Shown here: piece by piece, positions 49,001-58,784 of the stretch | How positions within the stretch are numbered: position 1 is the first letter of the stretch | How the letters are laid out: every line of letters begins with the position of its first letter | Notes under the pieces: model-generated | Database searches by the model: none | Told to the model about the DNA's origin: nothing | Seen by the model: the letters and a program-made list of their open reading frames with translations, nothing else | Source: Entomortierella parvispora | Lineage: Eukaryota > Mortierellomycota > Mortierellomycetes > Mortierellales > Mortierellaceae | NCBI GenBank assembly: GCA_963573315.1 | Contig: OY752146.1 | Location: 186,001 to 250,000, forward strand | DNA: 64,000 nt | Direction of reading: 5' to 3' | Translations under genes and position numbers: made by a program

Positions 49001-50653
49001 ACAAGACCATCTACCTGCTGGATGCTCACGGCAATCCAGTGCCATTGGGTGCTGTGGGAGAAATCTACATGGGAGGTGTGGGGGTTGCAAGAGGCTACCT
49101 AAACAGACCAGAGTTGACGGCTGAGAAATTCATCCCAGACCCGTTTTCGAGCGCGCCTGATGCTCGGTTGTACAGTACTGGCGACATTGGGCGTTACTTA
49201 CCTGACGGCAACATTGTGTGCCTGGGTCGGAACGACCATCAAGTCAAGATCCGTGGTTTTCGAATTGAACTTGGCGAAATTGAGGCTCGTCTTTCGGAGC
49301 ATCCATTAGTGTCTGAGGTGGTGGTCATTGTTCTCGGTGAAGGCAACGACAAGCGACTTGTTGCTTACGTGATTGCTAATATGGGTTATCAGGATGCTCA
49401 AGGTATGGACCAAGTTACATGAAAGGGATAGTGTATAACGGTACGAGGCAACGTTTACTGATTGACTACATTTCTATACCTTCTTAGTAACTGGTGGGAG
49501 CCGGCTCCCTCTGACACTTCGGTCACATCTGGTGGGTCTGTTACCAGATTACATGGTCCCAGCCGCGATTGTGAGAGTGGACGCATTTCCACTGACTCCT
49601 AATGGCAAGCTGGACCGGCGAGCACTTCCTACGCCAGGCGATGATGACTATGCACATCAGAACTACGAAGCGCCACAGGGAGAGATCGAGAATATACTGG
49701 CAAGTGTCTGGATGGAGCTGCTCAATGTTGACAAAATCGGAAGGAACGATAGTTTTTTCGTCTTGGGTGGCCACTCGTTGCTGGCTGTGAGGATGATCAC
49801 TCGTATACGTACGATGTTGGGATTTGACTTGACCCTGCGCACGCTGTTTGAGTTGTCGACAATTGCAGAACTGGCACCGCGATTACTGGCCACAGGAGCA
49901 TCACAAGAGGAATCATTCGACGTACTGCTCCCCATCAAGCCTCGCGGAACTCGACCACCGTTGTTCTGTATCCACCCTGCGACTGGAATTAGCTGGTGCT
50001 ACACTGGACTGGCAACACGTTTGCACCCAGACCAGCCCCTCTATGGTCTTCAAGCTCGCGGATTCATTGATGGTCAAGAAAAGGCATCGAATCTTGATGA
50101 CATGGTAGTTGATTACATCAATCAAGTTCGCCATGTCCAGCCTCATGGACCTTATCACCTGCTAGGATATTCGTTCGGAGGTTTAGTTGCTCACACGATG
50201 GCCATATATCTGGAAAAGAAAGGCGAAAGAGTGGGCTTAGTCGCAATGATGGACACGCATGCAGATTATCATGGTCGAGAGGAGCAGCAGCCTGGTGAGG
50301 ATGAAGAGGAGAAGGACTTTATTCAAGCACTTGTGGGCAACAGGGAGATGTATTCACCAGACTTGATCAATCCTTTCTTGGAGAAGGCGCCTATCATCAT
50401 GAAAAACAACAGCCGGATTGGTCGTCTTCAGGCTCCCAGCGTATCTAATGGTAACCTACTCATTTTCCGCGCAACCGTACGGAAAACAGATTCTGAGCGG
50501 TTGATATCTCCCGATGACTGGAAACCTTTTGCCCTTGGGTCAATTGAGATCTGTGACATTGAGTGCGAGCACAATAATATGGATATGCCGGAGCACATGG
50601 CCGAGATCAGCCGAATCCTCAATCTCAAGATGGATGGGTCTCACGAGAAGTAA
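34033..50653 (+). CDS. NRPS 2: five-module bacterial-type nonribosomal peptide synthetase with two frameshifts
   Basis: Paralogue of NRPS 1. Exons: 34033-39364, 39450-42697, 42795-46042, 46128-46808, 46895-49402, 49488-50653, with phase-1 GT...AG introns at the same homologous sites. Order: partial C-A1-T1-E/C-A2-T2-E/C-A3-T3-E/C-A4-T4-C-A5-T5-TE, the same module count and E/C use as the Mortierella alpina cyclopentapeptide synthetases MpcA/MpbA as I remember them. Two breaks: an A run of four at 41674-41677 where homologous modules have five (-1, inside A3), and a two-base gain near 43036 (TGCGGGG for TGGGG, before T3). Exon 2 is 3,248 bp instead of 3,249; exon 3 is 3,248 bp (+2 plus a lost codon). 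No other stop interrupts about 16 kb of coding sequence, so the breaks are recent or sequencing errors. As sequenced the product ends in module 3. Confidence 0.85.
34042..36470 (+). other. NRPS 2 module 1: partial C, A1, T1
   Basis: Matches module 1 of NRPS 1: a half condensation domain without HHxxxDG, then A1 (about 34740-36220) with the same pocket reading D-L-L-G-S-G-D-V-S-K, then T1 with [12 protein letters not shown]. The first residue of the two peptides is therefore likely the same. The differing residue next to the pocket (SCGGE versus SLGGE) is at position 300, outside the code. Confidence 0.72.
36545..39855 (+). other. NRPS 2 module 2: E/C, A2, T2
   Basis: E/C (about 36545-37960) has HHLMATEGD and HHLIGDH. 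A2 (about 37995-39600, intron 39365-39449) reads D-P-C-S-I-G-E-V-A-K by eye. It belongs to the same subtype as A3-A6 of NRPS 1, not to A2 of NRPS 1, so residue 2 should differ between the two products. T2 spans about 39630-39855. Confidence 0.7.
39920..43190 (+). other. NRPS 2 module 3: E/C, A3 (frameshifted), T3
   Basis: E/C (about 39920-41285) has the altered extra motif HHLLAKIRD, again Arg for Gly, and HHLIGDH. A3 (about 41330-42940, intron 42698-42794) would read D-H-S-S-I-M-S-V-S-K, a code I do not recognise. The first frameshift (41674-41677) lies in the A domain before its IYTSGSTG core. The second (about 43036) lies in the linker before T3, whose [12 protein letters not shown] motif is in the new frame. 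Confidence 0.68.
43255..46515 (+). other. NRPS 2 module 4: E/C, A4, T4
   Basis: E/C (about 43255-44630) is the most divergent: [19 protein letters not shown] at the start and HHMVGDH in the centre. A4 (about 44665-46270, intron 46043-46127) resembles A2 of NRPS 1. It has lost one codon within the core after YGPTET (SVYATEW becomes IDATEW), exactly at pocket positions 330-331. T4 (about 46300-46515) has [15 protein letters not shown]. Confidence 0.68.
46575..50640 (+). other. NRPS 2 module 5: C, A5, T5, TE
   Basis: An ordinary C domain (about 46575-48000, intron 46809-46894) with [10 protein letters not shown]5 (about 48030-49630, intron 49403-49487) shares the pocket reading D-H-S-S-I-M-S-V-S-K with A3. 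T5 spans about 49665-49880 ([12 protein letters not shown]). TE (about 49920-50640) has GYSFGG. The TE ends four residues later than in NRPS 1, which has a four-base insertion creating an earlier stop. Confidence 0.72.
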
Positions 50654-50682
50654 AGAATGATATGTATTGAGATAGGTAGAGG

Positions 50683-50688
50683 AATAAA
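50683..50688 (+). terminator. Polyadenylation signal of NRPS 2
   Basis: AATAAA 30 bp after the stop codon, in the same context as at 24828-24833. Confidence 0.7.
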
Positions 50689-51840
50689 CAGGGGATTATG
50701 ATCAAATTGATGAACCGCCACTCTGAGAGCGGGACGTAACCCCGTTCATTGTCCGTTTGACCTTATGCAAGTCTCCTCGCCAAATCTGTAAATCCTGTTC
50801 CGTCCGTCCCTACTGAGCGATAAGTGAAGCTCTCACTTTGTAGCCGACAGAAATACCCTGAAGGAGGAACATGAGGCTGCTCTCTGCCGGCGACTCTGGT
50901 TTTCTAGGAACTGGAGTCTCCGGAAACGAAAAGATGTATCAAAGAATGAGACGCCTTGGGAATTCTTTGACACGGCGCATTACCTGCGGAGAACTGGTTT
51001 TCTGAGCTCTCATTTGATTATTTGCATGTCATTGGGTGGATCCATGAAAACCTTCTCATGGTATTTGCGTTTTCTATACCAGGATGAATCTCCAGCTTTC
51101 TGCTAGGCCCTGCAGTTCGTTTTTTTCTGGGGGGGCGTCATTGGGTGCGGGAATTGCTCAATTTAGACATCACAAGCGCTGAGGGTCATGGTCATGTGCA
51201 ATGTCATTGAGCAGAATCTCAGGGGTGACATGCCTGGAATGGTAGTTAGGGAGGAAAAGGTGATGACGATGATGATGATGGTCGTGGTTGAGGGTCAGCA
51301 ACGGTGAGGGGAAGTACGGGGGGAAAAAAAGGGAGGAAAGGGCGGGAGGGAAAGGAAGGGAGGAAGGGAGGGGAGGAAGTGGTGACAAAATTTCAACACG
51401 CGCGGATTTTTTTATTTTCTTTGCTGCCGAACACTCCTCTCGGCAGTGGGGTTCATTGTCGGTTAACTGAAAGTTGACCAAAATGACGCGTTGTGCCTGC
51501 GCTCGTCCACGGCTCATGTACCACAGAAGCGTGTCGACTACGAGCTGAAGCTCGAAACACTTTCAAGCAATTCCAGATATTCTTGGCTGGTATCTTGATG
51601 GATGTCAAAAGGAAAGACTATGATTTCATGTTGTCGTTATAAGTTAGTCTTGAAAGCGAATGAAATAAAGAGGCTTTTATATTTTCTCATTCACCCTACT
51701 CTTCTTCATTCCATTGCTCTCTCGTTTATGTATCCTCCATCGACCAATCTATATCGTTTTGACTCACTCCGGAGGGCATGAGTACTTACAAAGAAAGTGC
51801 AACTTATTCTTCAGGACATGAAGCCTTCAAAGCCTCTTCG
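50689..51840. other. NRPS 2 3' flank, no gene recognised
   Basis: Aligns with 24834-26010. Contains the shorter version of the GATGATG and purine-rich tracts (about 51255-51382). No conserved reading frame. Confidence 0.5.
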
Positions 51841-51842
51841 AG

Positions 51843-52393
51843 GTGAGCGTGAGCCAATTGTTATGTCCGGTATACTTGACAGCACCGCTGGCTACAGACT
51901 ACCATTGTGCCTTCCTTGGCGTCTTGGTCTCCTTCGTAATAGTCTTGGGCACAGACCTTGTCCTTGACATCAATGTCCTGCTCGCCAATTTTGTGCGAGC
52001 AGCCAAGTTGCGGCGGGCAATCTTTTCGACCTGGAATTCCATCTTCATGATCGAGGAAATTGTCGTTCACCTGGGCGGGTTCTCCGCGGTGGGATCTTTT
52101 GGTGGTTCACTCAAACGGCACACCTACTTTAGACTGGTAACATGTCTCTTGAAGAGCTGATGCTGGCCGATAGGAGTATGAAACCGACATGACCTCTATG
52201 CTTACTGCGAAGCAAAAGAGTTGGCTATAGCGGCCAGCGGTCTTTCCTGGGACAGAGTTGTCCTTCAGTGGGGCATGGGATACTTGGAAAAACACCTGGG
52301 TGCAAGGTACCGTCAAGTAAAAGAAATCAAAAAATCCTTCAAGCAAATAACAGAAACCAAGGCGAAGAACAAACTATGAGATCCAAAGAATAG
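51843..52393 (+). pseudogene. Copy 2 of the conserved locus, start codon lost
   Basis: Counterpart of 26011-26549. The leader intron (GTGAGC...GGCTACAG) is conserved, but the ATG context is altered (ACCATTGTGCC instead of ACCATGCC). A one-base loss near 52090 shifts the plus-strand frame, and further indels follow (52170-52215). The minus-strand frame containing VCAQDYYEGDQDAKEGTMVV is continuous here, whereas copy 1 has a one-base shift in it. The coding strand therefore remains open. Confidence 0.35.
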
Positions 52394-52749
52394 ACGATGA
52401 GATCCAATCATCTAATTGCCGCGAAACAACGAGAAATGACAATGTGGATATCGAGGAAGGTCAGGATGCTCATCCCGACAACAAAGAGTTCAGAATCATT
52501 GATAACTATTGAGCCGGCCCTAACAACTCTGGACAAGGCCATTCAGAATATGGGGTGACCAATGTCGATAATATGGATGCAAAACATAGCGTCCCCCAAG
52601 GGCAGGAACAAAATCGCGCAAGATCGTGACAATAACCTGGGCAATGGCTATTTTGGTACGGATTGAGCCACATACGCAACAGCAGCACCGTGCCATCACG
52701 CACTCCTCACAACATATACAAGCTCATGTAGCAATTCAACAAATCTCAT
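52394..52749. other. Conserved non-coding stretch, copy 2
   Basis: Counterpart of 26550-26929, with only scattered differences; nothing further recognised. Confidence 0.3.
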
Positions 52750-54310
52750 TCCTTGTCTCCCCCCTCTCCGCCCTCCTCCGCCTTCCAAAACTCCTTTTTT
52801 TTTTTTACGTGGGTACAGCGGGGGATCAAAATCAAGAGAGAGAGAGGTCGCTGGATTCGTCCACATCAAGATCCTCGTCGTGGTCATGCAAGCCGGGCGC
52901 TTGAGGAGTTGGACCAAGCGGCAGTCAGGATCGGAGGCGAGAGGGAGAGGACTTTACAGCTTCTCCTGGCGCAGATGTTCCAGCAGGAATACCAGAGAGA
53001 CCAAGTTGCGCGTTGCGAAAGTTGCTTCCAGGAACAAGAATTTCCGGGTGGCTTAGTCGCCTTGCAGCACGTGCGCGTCTCCCTCTTTTTTTTTCTTTTT
53101 GGCAACATTCCATGCGCACATGCACCCACTGTCCTCCGCTTGTTCGACCCGACCTCATCACCAATCTGTCGACACTGCATCCGCTTTCGCTGTCTTGCTG
53201 TAGGTTGATCGACAAGCTCATCTCGTCGCATTCACTTCCAGGAAGATGCTATCCAGCGGAACGGAACTACCTCACCCATGAGCAGGAGCTGCCAGCGGTC
53301 ATCCACGCTTTACGCACATGGCGTTACTACCCCGACGGCACCTCTTTCACCGTCAACGTCGATTACACCCCCCTCCGTCATTTTCCCACAAAGCCCAAGC
53401 TCACTCGCCGATAGGCTCACTGGATTGAGTTGCTCCAGGAATACGACTTTGACTTCAAGTGCAAGCGAGGACTCGACAACATGGTGCCCGACGCTCTCTC
53501 TGGATGACTGAACTACGAAGACCCTGATCCCGTTGGGCTGTGCCACCTCAGTGCGACTCGATCCCCCGACATCCGTGACCCACTTTTTCAGGACTACGAC
53601 AACGACCCTCGCCTTGGACCATCCAGTGTACTGGATGTCAGACTGACACTGTCCACAGCTTGCCACCCACAGACGGATGGACAAAACGGATGTCATGAAC
53701 AAGACACTGAAGAGAATGTTGCGGGCTGTCATTGACAACAAACAGTCCAACTGGGATCAGTTGGAGTTTGCTTACAACAACGCTGTCAACGCCTCCACTG
53801 GATTCTCGCCCTTCCTCCTCGATACAGGTCAGCACCCTTGTCTTCCAGCAGCGCCTCTCAGTGCACCTAGCAGTTCAGTGTCCACTGCCAACACCTCAAC
53901 GTCTTTATTGCTGAACAACCAACGACGCTCATTCTTAGTCAAGAAGATGAACTGCAGCGCTCTCATGATCACCAAGAGGAATAGACGAACAAACAAAGAC
54001 GTGATCACTGGTTCAAGGATTGCTATCAGAAGAACTTGCTTCTTGCCACAAACAGGACGACCCCAGCCGACCGCGTCAGTCCAGCAGAAAAGTTGCGACC
54101 ACAATATCATGGCCCTTTCACACAAACCAGTTTTTGGCGCTAGAGCATCTAGAGCTCCCTATTGTTCCCTCAGGACAACGGCTGAACTTTGGTCTTACTG
54201 ACATGTATCTGAACTGTGCAAGAGTCCATCTCTCTGTTCGACTGAAGAGAAATGAATACGAGGAGACAACGGATGTTTACAAGGAATGCTTTGGATGGAT
54301 TTATTAGCCG
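52750..54310 (+). mobile_element. Degenerate Ty3/Gypsy retrotransposon, copy 2
   Basis: Same element and same internal deletion as at 26930-28420. RNase H region: CYPAERNYLTHEQELPAVIH at about 53250, FTVNVDYTPLRHF at about 53347, then AHWIELLQEYDFDFKC after a stop. Integrase region: MNKTLKRMLRAVIDNKQSN followed by FAYNNAVNASTGFSPFLL (about 53695-53820), better preserved than in copy 1. The tail ends near 54310. No long terminal repeats recognised. Confidence 0.75.
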
Positions 54311-54334
54311 ATAAACCCCTCTGACTCTAGACTT

Positions 54335-55304
54335 TTACGCTTCCTTGGGGTACAATTCTTTCAAAGCCTTATCGAGATCGTCCCTAAAGAGGCGACCGCT
54401 TCCTGCAAACCGGACCTCATTGTCGACCACCAAGATAATGCAAGGGATTGCTACGTACCCCGTCTTACGGTACACATCTAGTTGTTGAGAGAGAGAACAA
54501 AGCAATGATCCGTTTTAGAAATGATGGCAAGTTAAAATAATAAACAAGACTCTTCATGAAATAAATATGATTGCTTACTGTCTCTGATAAATTCGTCGGT
54601 GTTGTCAACATAAAGTGAATACTGGAACTTCTCTTTCTTTTTCTCGATGAACTCCTTCACTTCTTCCAAGCCATACATCATAGGATGACGACCGACCATG
54701 CCTTCGTTGTTGATACCAATGACTGCTAACTGTCCCGCGTGTTTCTTTGAAAGTTCCGAAAGCTCCAGACCAAGTTCGACACATGGCCCACACCTACGAT
54801 GACCATACCAAATGAAGCAAGTTTGGTCGATTATTTCACTTTATTCCTACAGCAAGCAGGAGTACAGCCACAAAAAAAAAAAAAAAAAAAAAAAAGTCGA
54901 GAGGATCCTTACCAAGTGGCCCAGAAATCAAGGAGGACAATACGCTCTTTGCCCTCATACTTTGGTCCACCAACATGATGAATGGGCTCGAGAACAGACA
55001 CGACGTCAATCTTTTCTCCGATATAGGGACTCGTCCAGCCCTCGCGTAAACAAGCGGGAGGACCAGCCTTGAGCGAATCTCTGATTTTTTCAAATGTTTC
55101 CCGGTCCTGAAAAGACTTTAGCCGCTCCAACGGGTCGTCGTAACCAATTGTCTTGACCTGAGCCTTGAAAACCTCTACGGCGGCCCAGAATGGTTCTTCT
55201 TGCCATTTATCTTCGTACTTTTCTTTAAAGGGAAGGTGGAGCGTCTCCAGATAAAAATCAGTGAACTGCTCTTCTCTGCTGCGGGGGGCGTCTTCGGTGG
55301 TCAT
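54335..55304 (-). CDS. Thioredoxin-fold protein (TlpA/ResA-like), intact
   Basis: Three exons on the minus strand: 55304-54913, 54793-54579, 54477-54335. Together they are 750 bp, 249 residues. Both introns are GT...AG, and the first splits the codon of the Trp before the active site. After splicing the motif reads LLDFWATWCGPCVELG, a classical thioredoxin-superfamily CGPC site. A later AIPCIILVV supplies the cis-Pro. An N-terminal stretch of about 110 residues precedes the fold. It probably acts as a cytosolic thiol-disulfide oxidoreductase or peroxiredoxin-like enzyme; the substrate is unknown and no signal peptide is evident from this ATG. An upstream in-frame extension exists but is not conserved in copy 1. 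No functional link to the NRPS is visible. Confidence 0.85.
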
Positions 55305-55731
55305 GGTGTTTTGGGATTCGAATAGCGAAAGAGATACAGAAAGAGGGGGGAAGAAAGAGAGGAGAAGGGCGAAAGAAAGAAAGAGAGAGAGAAGATGGAG
55401 TTTTTTATTCGTATGATTCCAGGTACTTTCCTCAGGTTCGAACCAATTGATTGGTGCCTGGTATCTCAATGGTGCGATGACACTGCCGAAACTCAATTCG
55501 CTCTCCAGAGGGACGATGGTGCGCCAGCTCGTCGGTCTTGGATTGCATGAAGAGAGGATCTTTGTAGCTTTTGTTTATTTGTTTACGACTTGTTGATGGG
55601 AAACACAAGAGCGTTAAGGCTGTCAGCTGGACCATCCAAACCAATGAGATCTTTTTTTTTTCTGGGGCTTTGTGTTCAGAATCTTTGTGTTACAGTACCC
55701 GTATAGAAATGTATACAGAAACGATAACCAT

Positions 55732-55799
55732 GGTGCGGCTAAACTGACCACAATGCTGTGTGAGCGTTGCTCAGCTTCGTGGGTCAATTTAGCCGCACC
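55732..55799. repeat. 68 bp perfect-ended hairpin (MITE-like or structured RNA)
   Basis: GGTGCGGCTAAAYTGACC at 55732-55749 is mirrored by the reverse complement at about 55779-55799, with one mismatch and one bulge. A small inner stem TGAGC-GTT-GCTCA lies in the loop. The hairpin lies just outside the duplicated segment. No coding sequence. It could be a miniature transposon core or a hairpin RNA. Confidence 0.65.
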
Positions 55800-57230
55800 G
55801 GTCCCCTCGGCACCTAGTCCCGAATTGCAATACAACAACTTTGAAGACAAAAGATATATACTGTTCTAAACGATTCACATGCCACAGATTGGCTCAGTCA
55901 CAGCTGTCATCCTCCTCTCCGCTAAGTCGTAAAGATCGATTTTTTCTGTCCAGGACTCCACTGAGAAGAGTCAGGGACGGGCGCTTGTCCTCTTCAGCAT
56001 CTGTTCCTCAGATAGGACTCGACGACTCTGAACATAACCTTTTTTTGTTGGAAAGTGACCCACATGCCTCATTTTATCCAAACTGGGCGTCAATGGCGCG
56101 GTACTCCGAACTCTAAAAAATATTTTTTCAGCGTGTCCTCAACTTTCCGTTGGCGCCAACGACGCGGCTCTTGTAAACTTTAAATGTGGGTGCTGTGCTT
56201 GTGCTCGTCAATTGCTTCCTATCGTCCATCCGGGCGAAGTGCACCGGCCCCCCTTGCCCCCACCAACCTGAGACAGCGGGAGCTTAAGGCGGTGAGCAAA
56301 GGTCGTTAGTCTATCCATCCATTGGACTACCCTGAGGTGTTGTCCTTTCGAATGCGCCCTGGACGGTGTACTCTAGAGCTAACAAAATTAGGACTCAGTA
56401 GCTGTCGACCGACTGGTTGATAGCTAGCCTGACGATGCTATCTATACCCATAACAACATGGATAGATGCACTGCAGCCACTTATTATTTCAGGTACTCGA
56501 TTCGTGGCGGAAACGCGTCGAGTTAGCAATGGTAACTCTAACAAGGCGCGTCTGCGACCCTGTAAATTCTCAGCCTGGCGCCCTTCCACTTTCTTTCTTA
56601 TCAAGCGCGGTATTCAGAGCAGTACCCTGCAGGAACTTTCTCAAGAGCATCGATCCAGACACTCTCAGAGCACATCTGACTAAAAATCAACTCTGATTGT
56701 TGATGACGAAGGGCAACAAGTCCAATCAAGAGCAAGGTAGGCATACCAGTTTGACCGTTCTCCCGTCTTTCTCCTTGTGTTTTTTTTTTTTTTTTTTTTG
56801 GAGTGTGGACACAGACTGAAATTAGGGTACTGAAACACTGCTCAAGAGGGAAGACCTGTTATCGGATCGCTGTTGGAATCGGTGGAGGGAAGAAGGTTGG
56901 GGATGCATGAATGCACCATAGGACGAAAGCTACTATAGCAAATCAGATCACACGGATGGGTAAAAGACTATAGAATCTAGTAGGAAATCCTGCTTCACGC
57001 GTCCAACTTCTCAGAAGAAATATTGGCCAAAACGCCAGTTCTGGACTTTGTGCACATTTCAGCTCCAATGCTGTTTTTTTCTATTCATGCAACCCGTGTG
57101 ATTTGTGAGCTTGCTAATCCTGGCATTATTGTGCGGTATCTACTAGTGGTTTGTGTCTCTGTAGTTTGTGTTGTTTGTTGTGTCCTGGCATCTCTTGATT
57201 CGTGATTACCCAACACCAACTGTGATGACC
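55800..57230. other. No gene recognised
   Basis: Open frames are short and resemble no family. A run of about 22 T at 56779-56800 is the only obvious sequence feature. No tRNA-like cloverleaf was noticed. Confidence 0.45.
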
Positions 57231-57270
57231 ATATAGCATTGAATCTGGACCTGGGTACTAGTTTTGTTCT

Positions 57271-57292
57271 GGTCAAGTATAAAAACTTGACC
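57271..57292 (+). promoter_or_regulatory. TATA box inside an inverted repeat, promoter of the repeat-peptide gene
   Basis: TATAAAAA at 57278-57285 is framed by a perfect 8 bp inverted repeat, GGTCAAGT (57271-57278) and ACTTGACC (57285-57292). It lies 239 bp upstream of the ATG at 57517. With a start site about 30 bp downstream this implies a roughly 200 nt leader. The symmetric arms could be a regulator site that competes with TATA-binding protein; that is an inference. Confidence 0.6.
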
Positions 57293-57516
57293 AATTCCCA
57301 CCCAATTCCTGACTCTTCAGTTCTACAGCTCCTCTCCTACTCTCTCAAGAAAGCCTCGACAAGATCACCGGAAACATCATTCCCATTTGACCAAAACCTC
57401 GTAAGATTATATTCGCAGTTGATCGCTGATCAGGAATACTCGATAACAATTGACAGTACACTCAAGTCCAACGTGATCTCCTACTTCTCCTACTACCATT
57501 CAACTTTTAGCCAAAT

Positions 57517-57966
57517 ATGAAAGTTTTATTGCTTGCCAACGCTGTTGCGATTGCCTACCTTGCCGTGGCTTTTGCACGATCCCCTACTGCTGAAAGTCAG
57601 CTTTCCAAGAGGGGCTTCCGATGCCTGGATCCTCCCGATTGCACAAAGTTCGAGCATTACCCAGACTCGGCCCCCCATGAGGAAGCCACTCTTTCCAAGA
57701 GGGGATACAGGTGCCTGGACCCTCCCACTTGCAACCAGTTCGAGCATTACCCAGACTCGGCCCCCCATGAGGAATCCACTCTTTCCAAGAGGGGGTTCCG
57801 GTGCCTGGACCCTCCCGACTGCACCAAGTTCGAGCATTACCCAGACTCGGCCCCTCATGAGGAATCTACTCTTGCCAAGAGGGGGTTCCGGTGCCTGGAC
57901 CCTCCCGATTGCACCAAGTTCCAGCATTACCCAGACTCGGCCTCCGAGACTGACAGCGCCCTTTAA
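57517..57966 (+). CDS. Secreted Kex2-processed repeat-peptide precursor (KEP/RiPP-like)
   Basis: 149 residues, no intron. Residues 1-20 are a typical signal peptide (hydrophobic, ending AVAFA). A 12-residue propeptide ending LSKR follows. Then come three 30-residue repeats, each ending in Lys-Arg, and a fourth 27-residue unit ending at the stop. Each unit starts G(F/Y)RCLDPP(D/T)C and continues with an F(E/Q)HYPDSA block, then a variable acidic spacer before (S/A)KR. Cleavage after Lys-Arg by Kex2 in the Golgi would free four nearly identical peptides with two cysteines five residues apart, able to form one disulfide. This is the layout of fungal KEP proteins, some of which are RiPP precursors or signalling peptides. 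I do not recognise this core sequence. No UstY-type or other modifying enzyme lies in the window. Confidence 0.88.
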   Translation: MKVLLLANAVAIAYLAVAFARSPTAESQLSKRGFRCLDPPDCTKFEHYPDSAPHEEATLSKRGYRCLDPPTCNQFEHYPDSAPHEESTLSKRGFRCLDPPDCTKFEHYPDSAPHEESTLAKRGFRCLDPPDCTKFQHYPDSASETDSAL

Positions 57967-58079
57967 GAATCTAATTGGTTCATTTCCAGAGATGTTTGCC
58001 TGCACTGGTGTGCCGATGACATGTCGAATATCACCTATCAAAAAGACTAGATATTCTTGGATAGATATATAAAGTGGCC

Positions 58080-58780
58080 CTCTGTTCACGGTCATTGAGT
58101 GGACAAAATTCACGATCAGAATTGTGTTGCTTCCTGGGTTGGTCCAAACAACGAGCGGTGTGTCGTGTCAGGGAGTCGTATTGACTGCACCGGAGTAATG
58201 ATTGGTACTAAGGAAGATAGTATTACACCCGATGCTATAGACGATGGACGTGCTATCAGACTTTGACTTGCGGGAATTGTGGCACTGTGGTGCTTTGTTT
58301 GCGACGGCGAATATGTTGAGAAGAGCATGAAGGATGGACGGTGACCTCATGCGATTCACACCTGTACAGTTCACCATTAGCAACCCAATAAACCCCCCCT
58401 TACTTGTACTTGAGCTTTTGTCCTCAAATAGGGCCTTCTCCAGATGTGTACCTTAACAAAGACCCGGCTACATGGAATGTAAAAATTGTAATGTCGAGAT
58501 GTCGACTGGTCGACTGGTCGATCACTTTTGCGCAGAACTATCACCGCGATCGTGCAGTAGCACAACTCAATGAGAGGAGGAAAGAAGCTGCTGTTTACTG
58601 CTGGGAACGGCTATGTATATAGGTTTCTAATCCACTGGATCGTAGACTAGGTCTACAAGTTGTTCGGCAGTAGGGGATCAAAGAGTGTTTGAGGTCGGAT
58701 CCTTCTTGAGACCTTATCCTGTTTTTACAAGAGCGCTGACTTGCGGCTACTACTTGTAAACTCAACACCCCTGGGGTTAT
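58080..58780. other. No gene recognised; possible 3' end of the repeat-peptide transcript
   Basis: AATAAA at about 58386-58391 is the first such hexamer after the repeat-peptide gene, but it is 420 bp from the stop and may be unrelated. A short tandem GTCGACTG repeat lies at about 58501-58520. No coding sequence is supported. Confidence 0.35.
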
Positions 58781-58784
58781 GTCA

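Larger units (their letters stand above)
29781..55638 (+). repeat. Tandem segmental duplication, copy 2
   Basis: Same-orientation copy of 652-29762. The junction between copies is the short stretch 29763-29780. The right limit is CTGTCAGCTGGACCATCCA at about 55620-55638, after which the sequence is unique. It contains the five-module NRPS 2 and the intact thioredoxin-fold gene. Confidence 0.88.

Noticed and set aside
5434-50628. Many 60-145 codon open frames inside the NRPS exons, often repeated between modules
   Set aside because: They are shadows of the conserved NRPS frame and repeat only because the modules repeat.
56200-56400. Possible tRNA gene
   Set aside because: No consistent acceptor stem or TTCRA-type loop could be drawn.
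57526-58113. 195-codon minus-strand frame and a 179-codon plus-strand alternative frame over the repeat-peptide gene
   Set aside because: The 90 bp repeat, a multiple of three without stops, keeps several frames open. Only the 57517 frame has a signal peptide and Lys-Arg sites.
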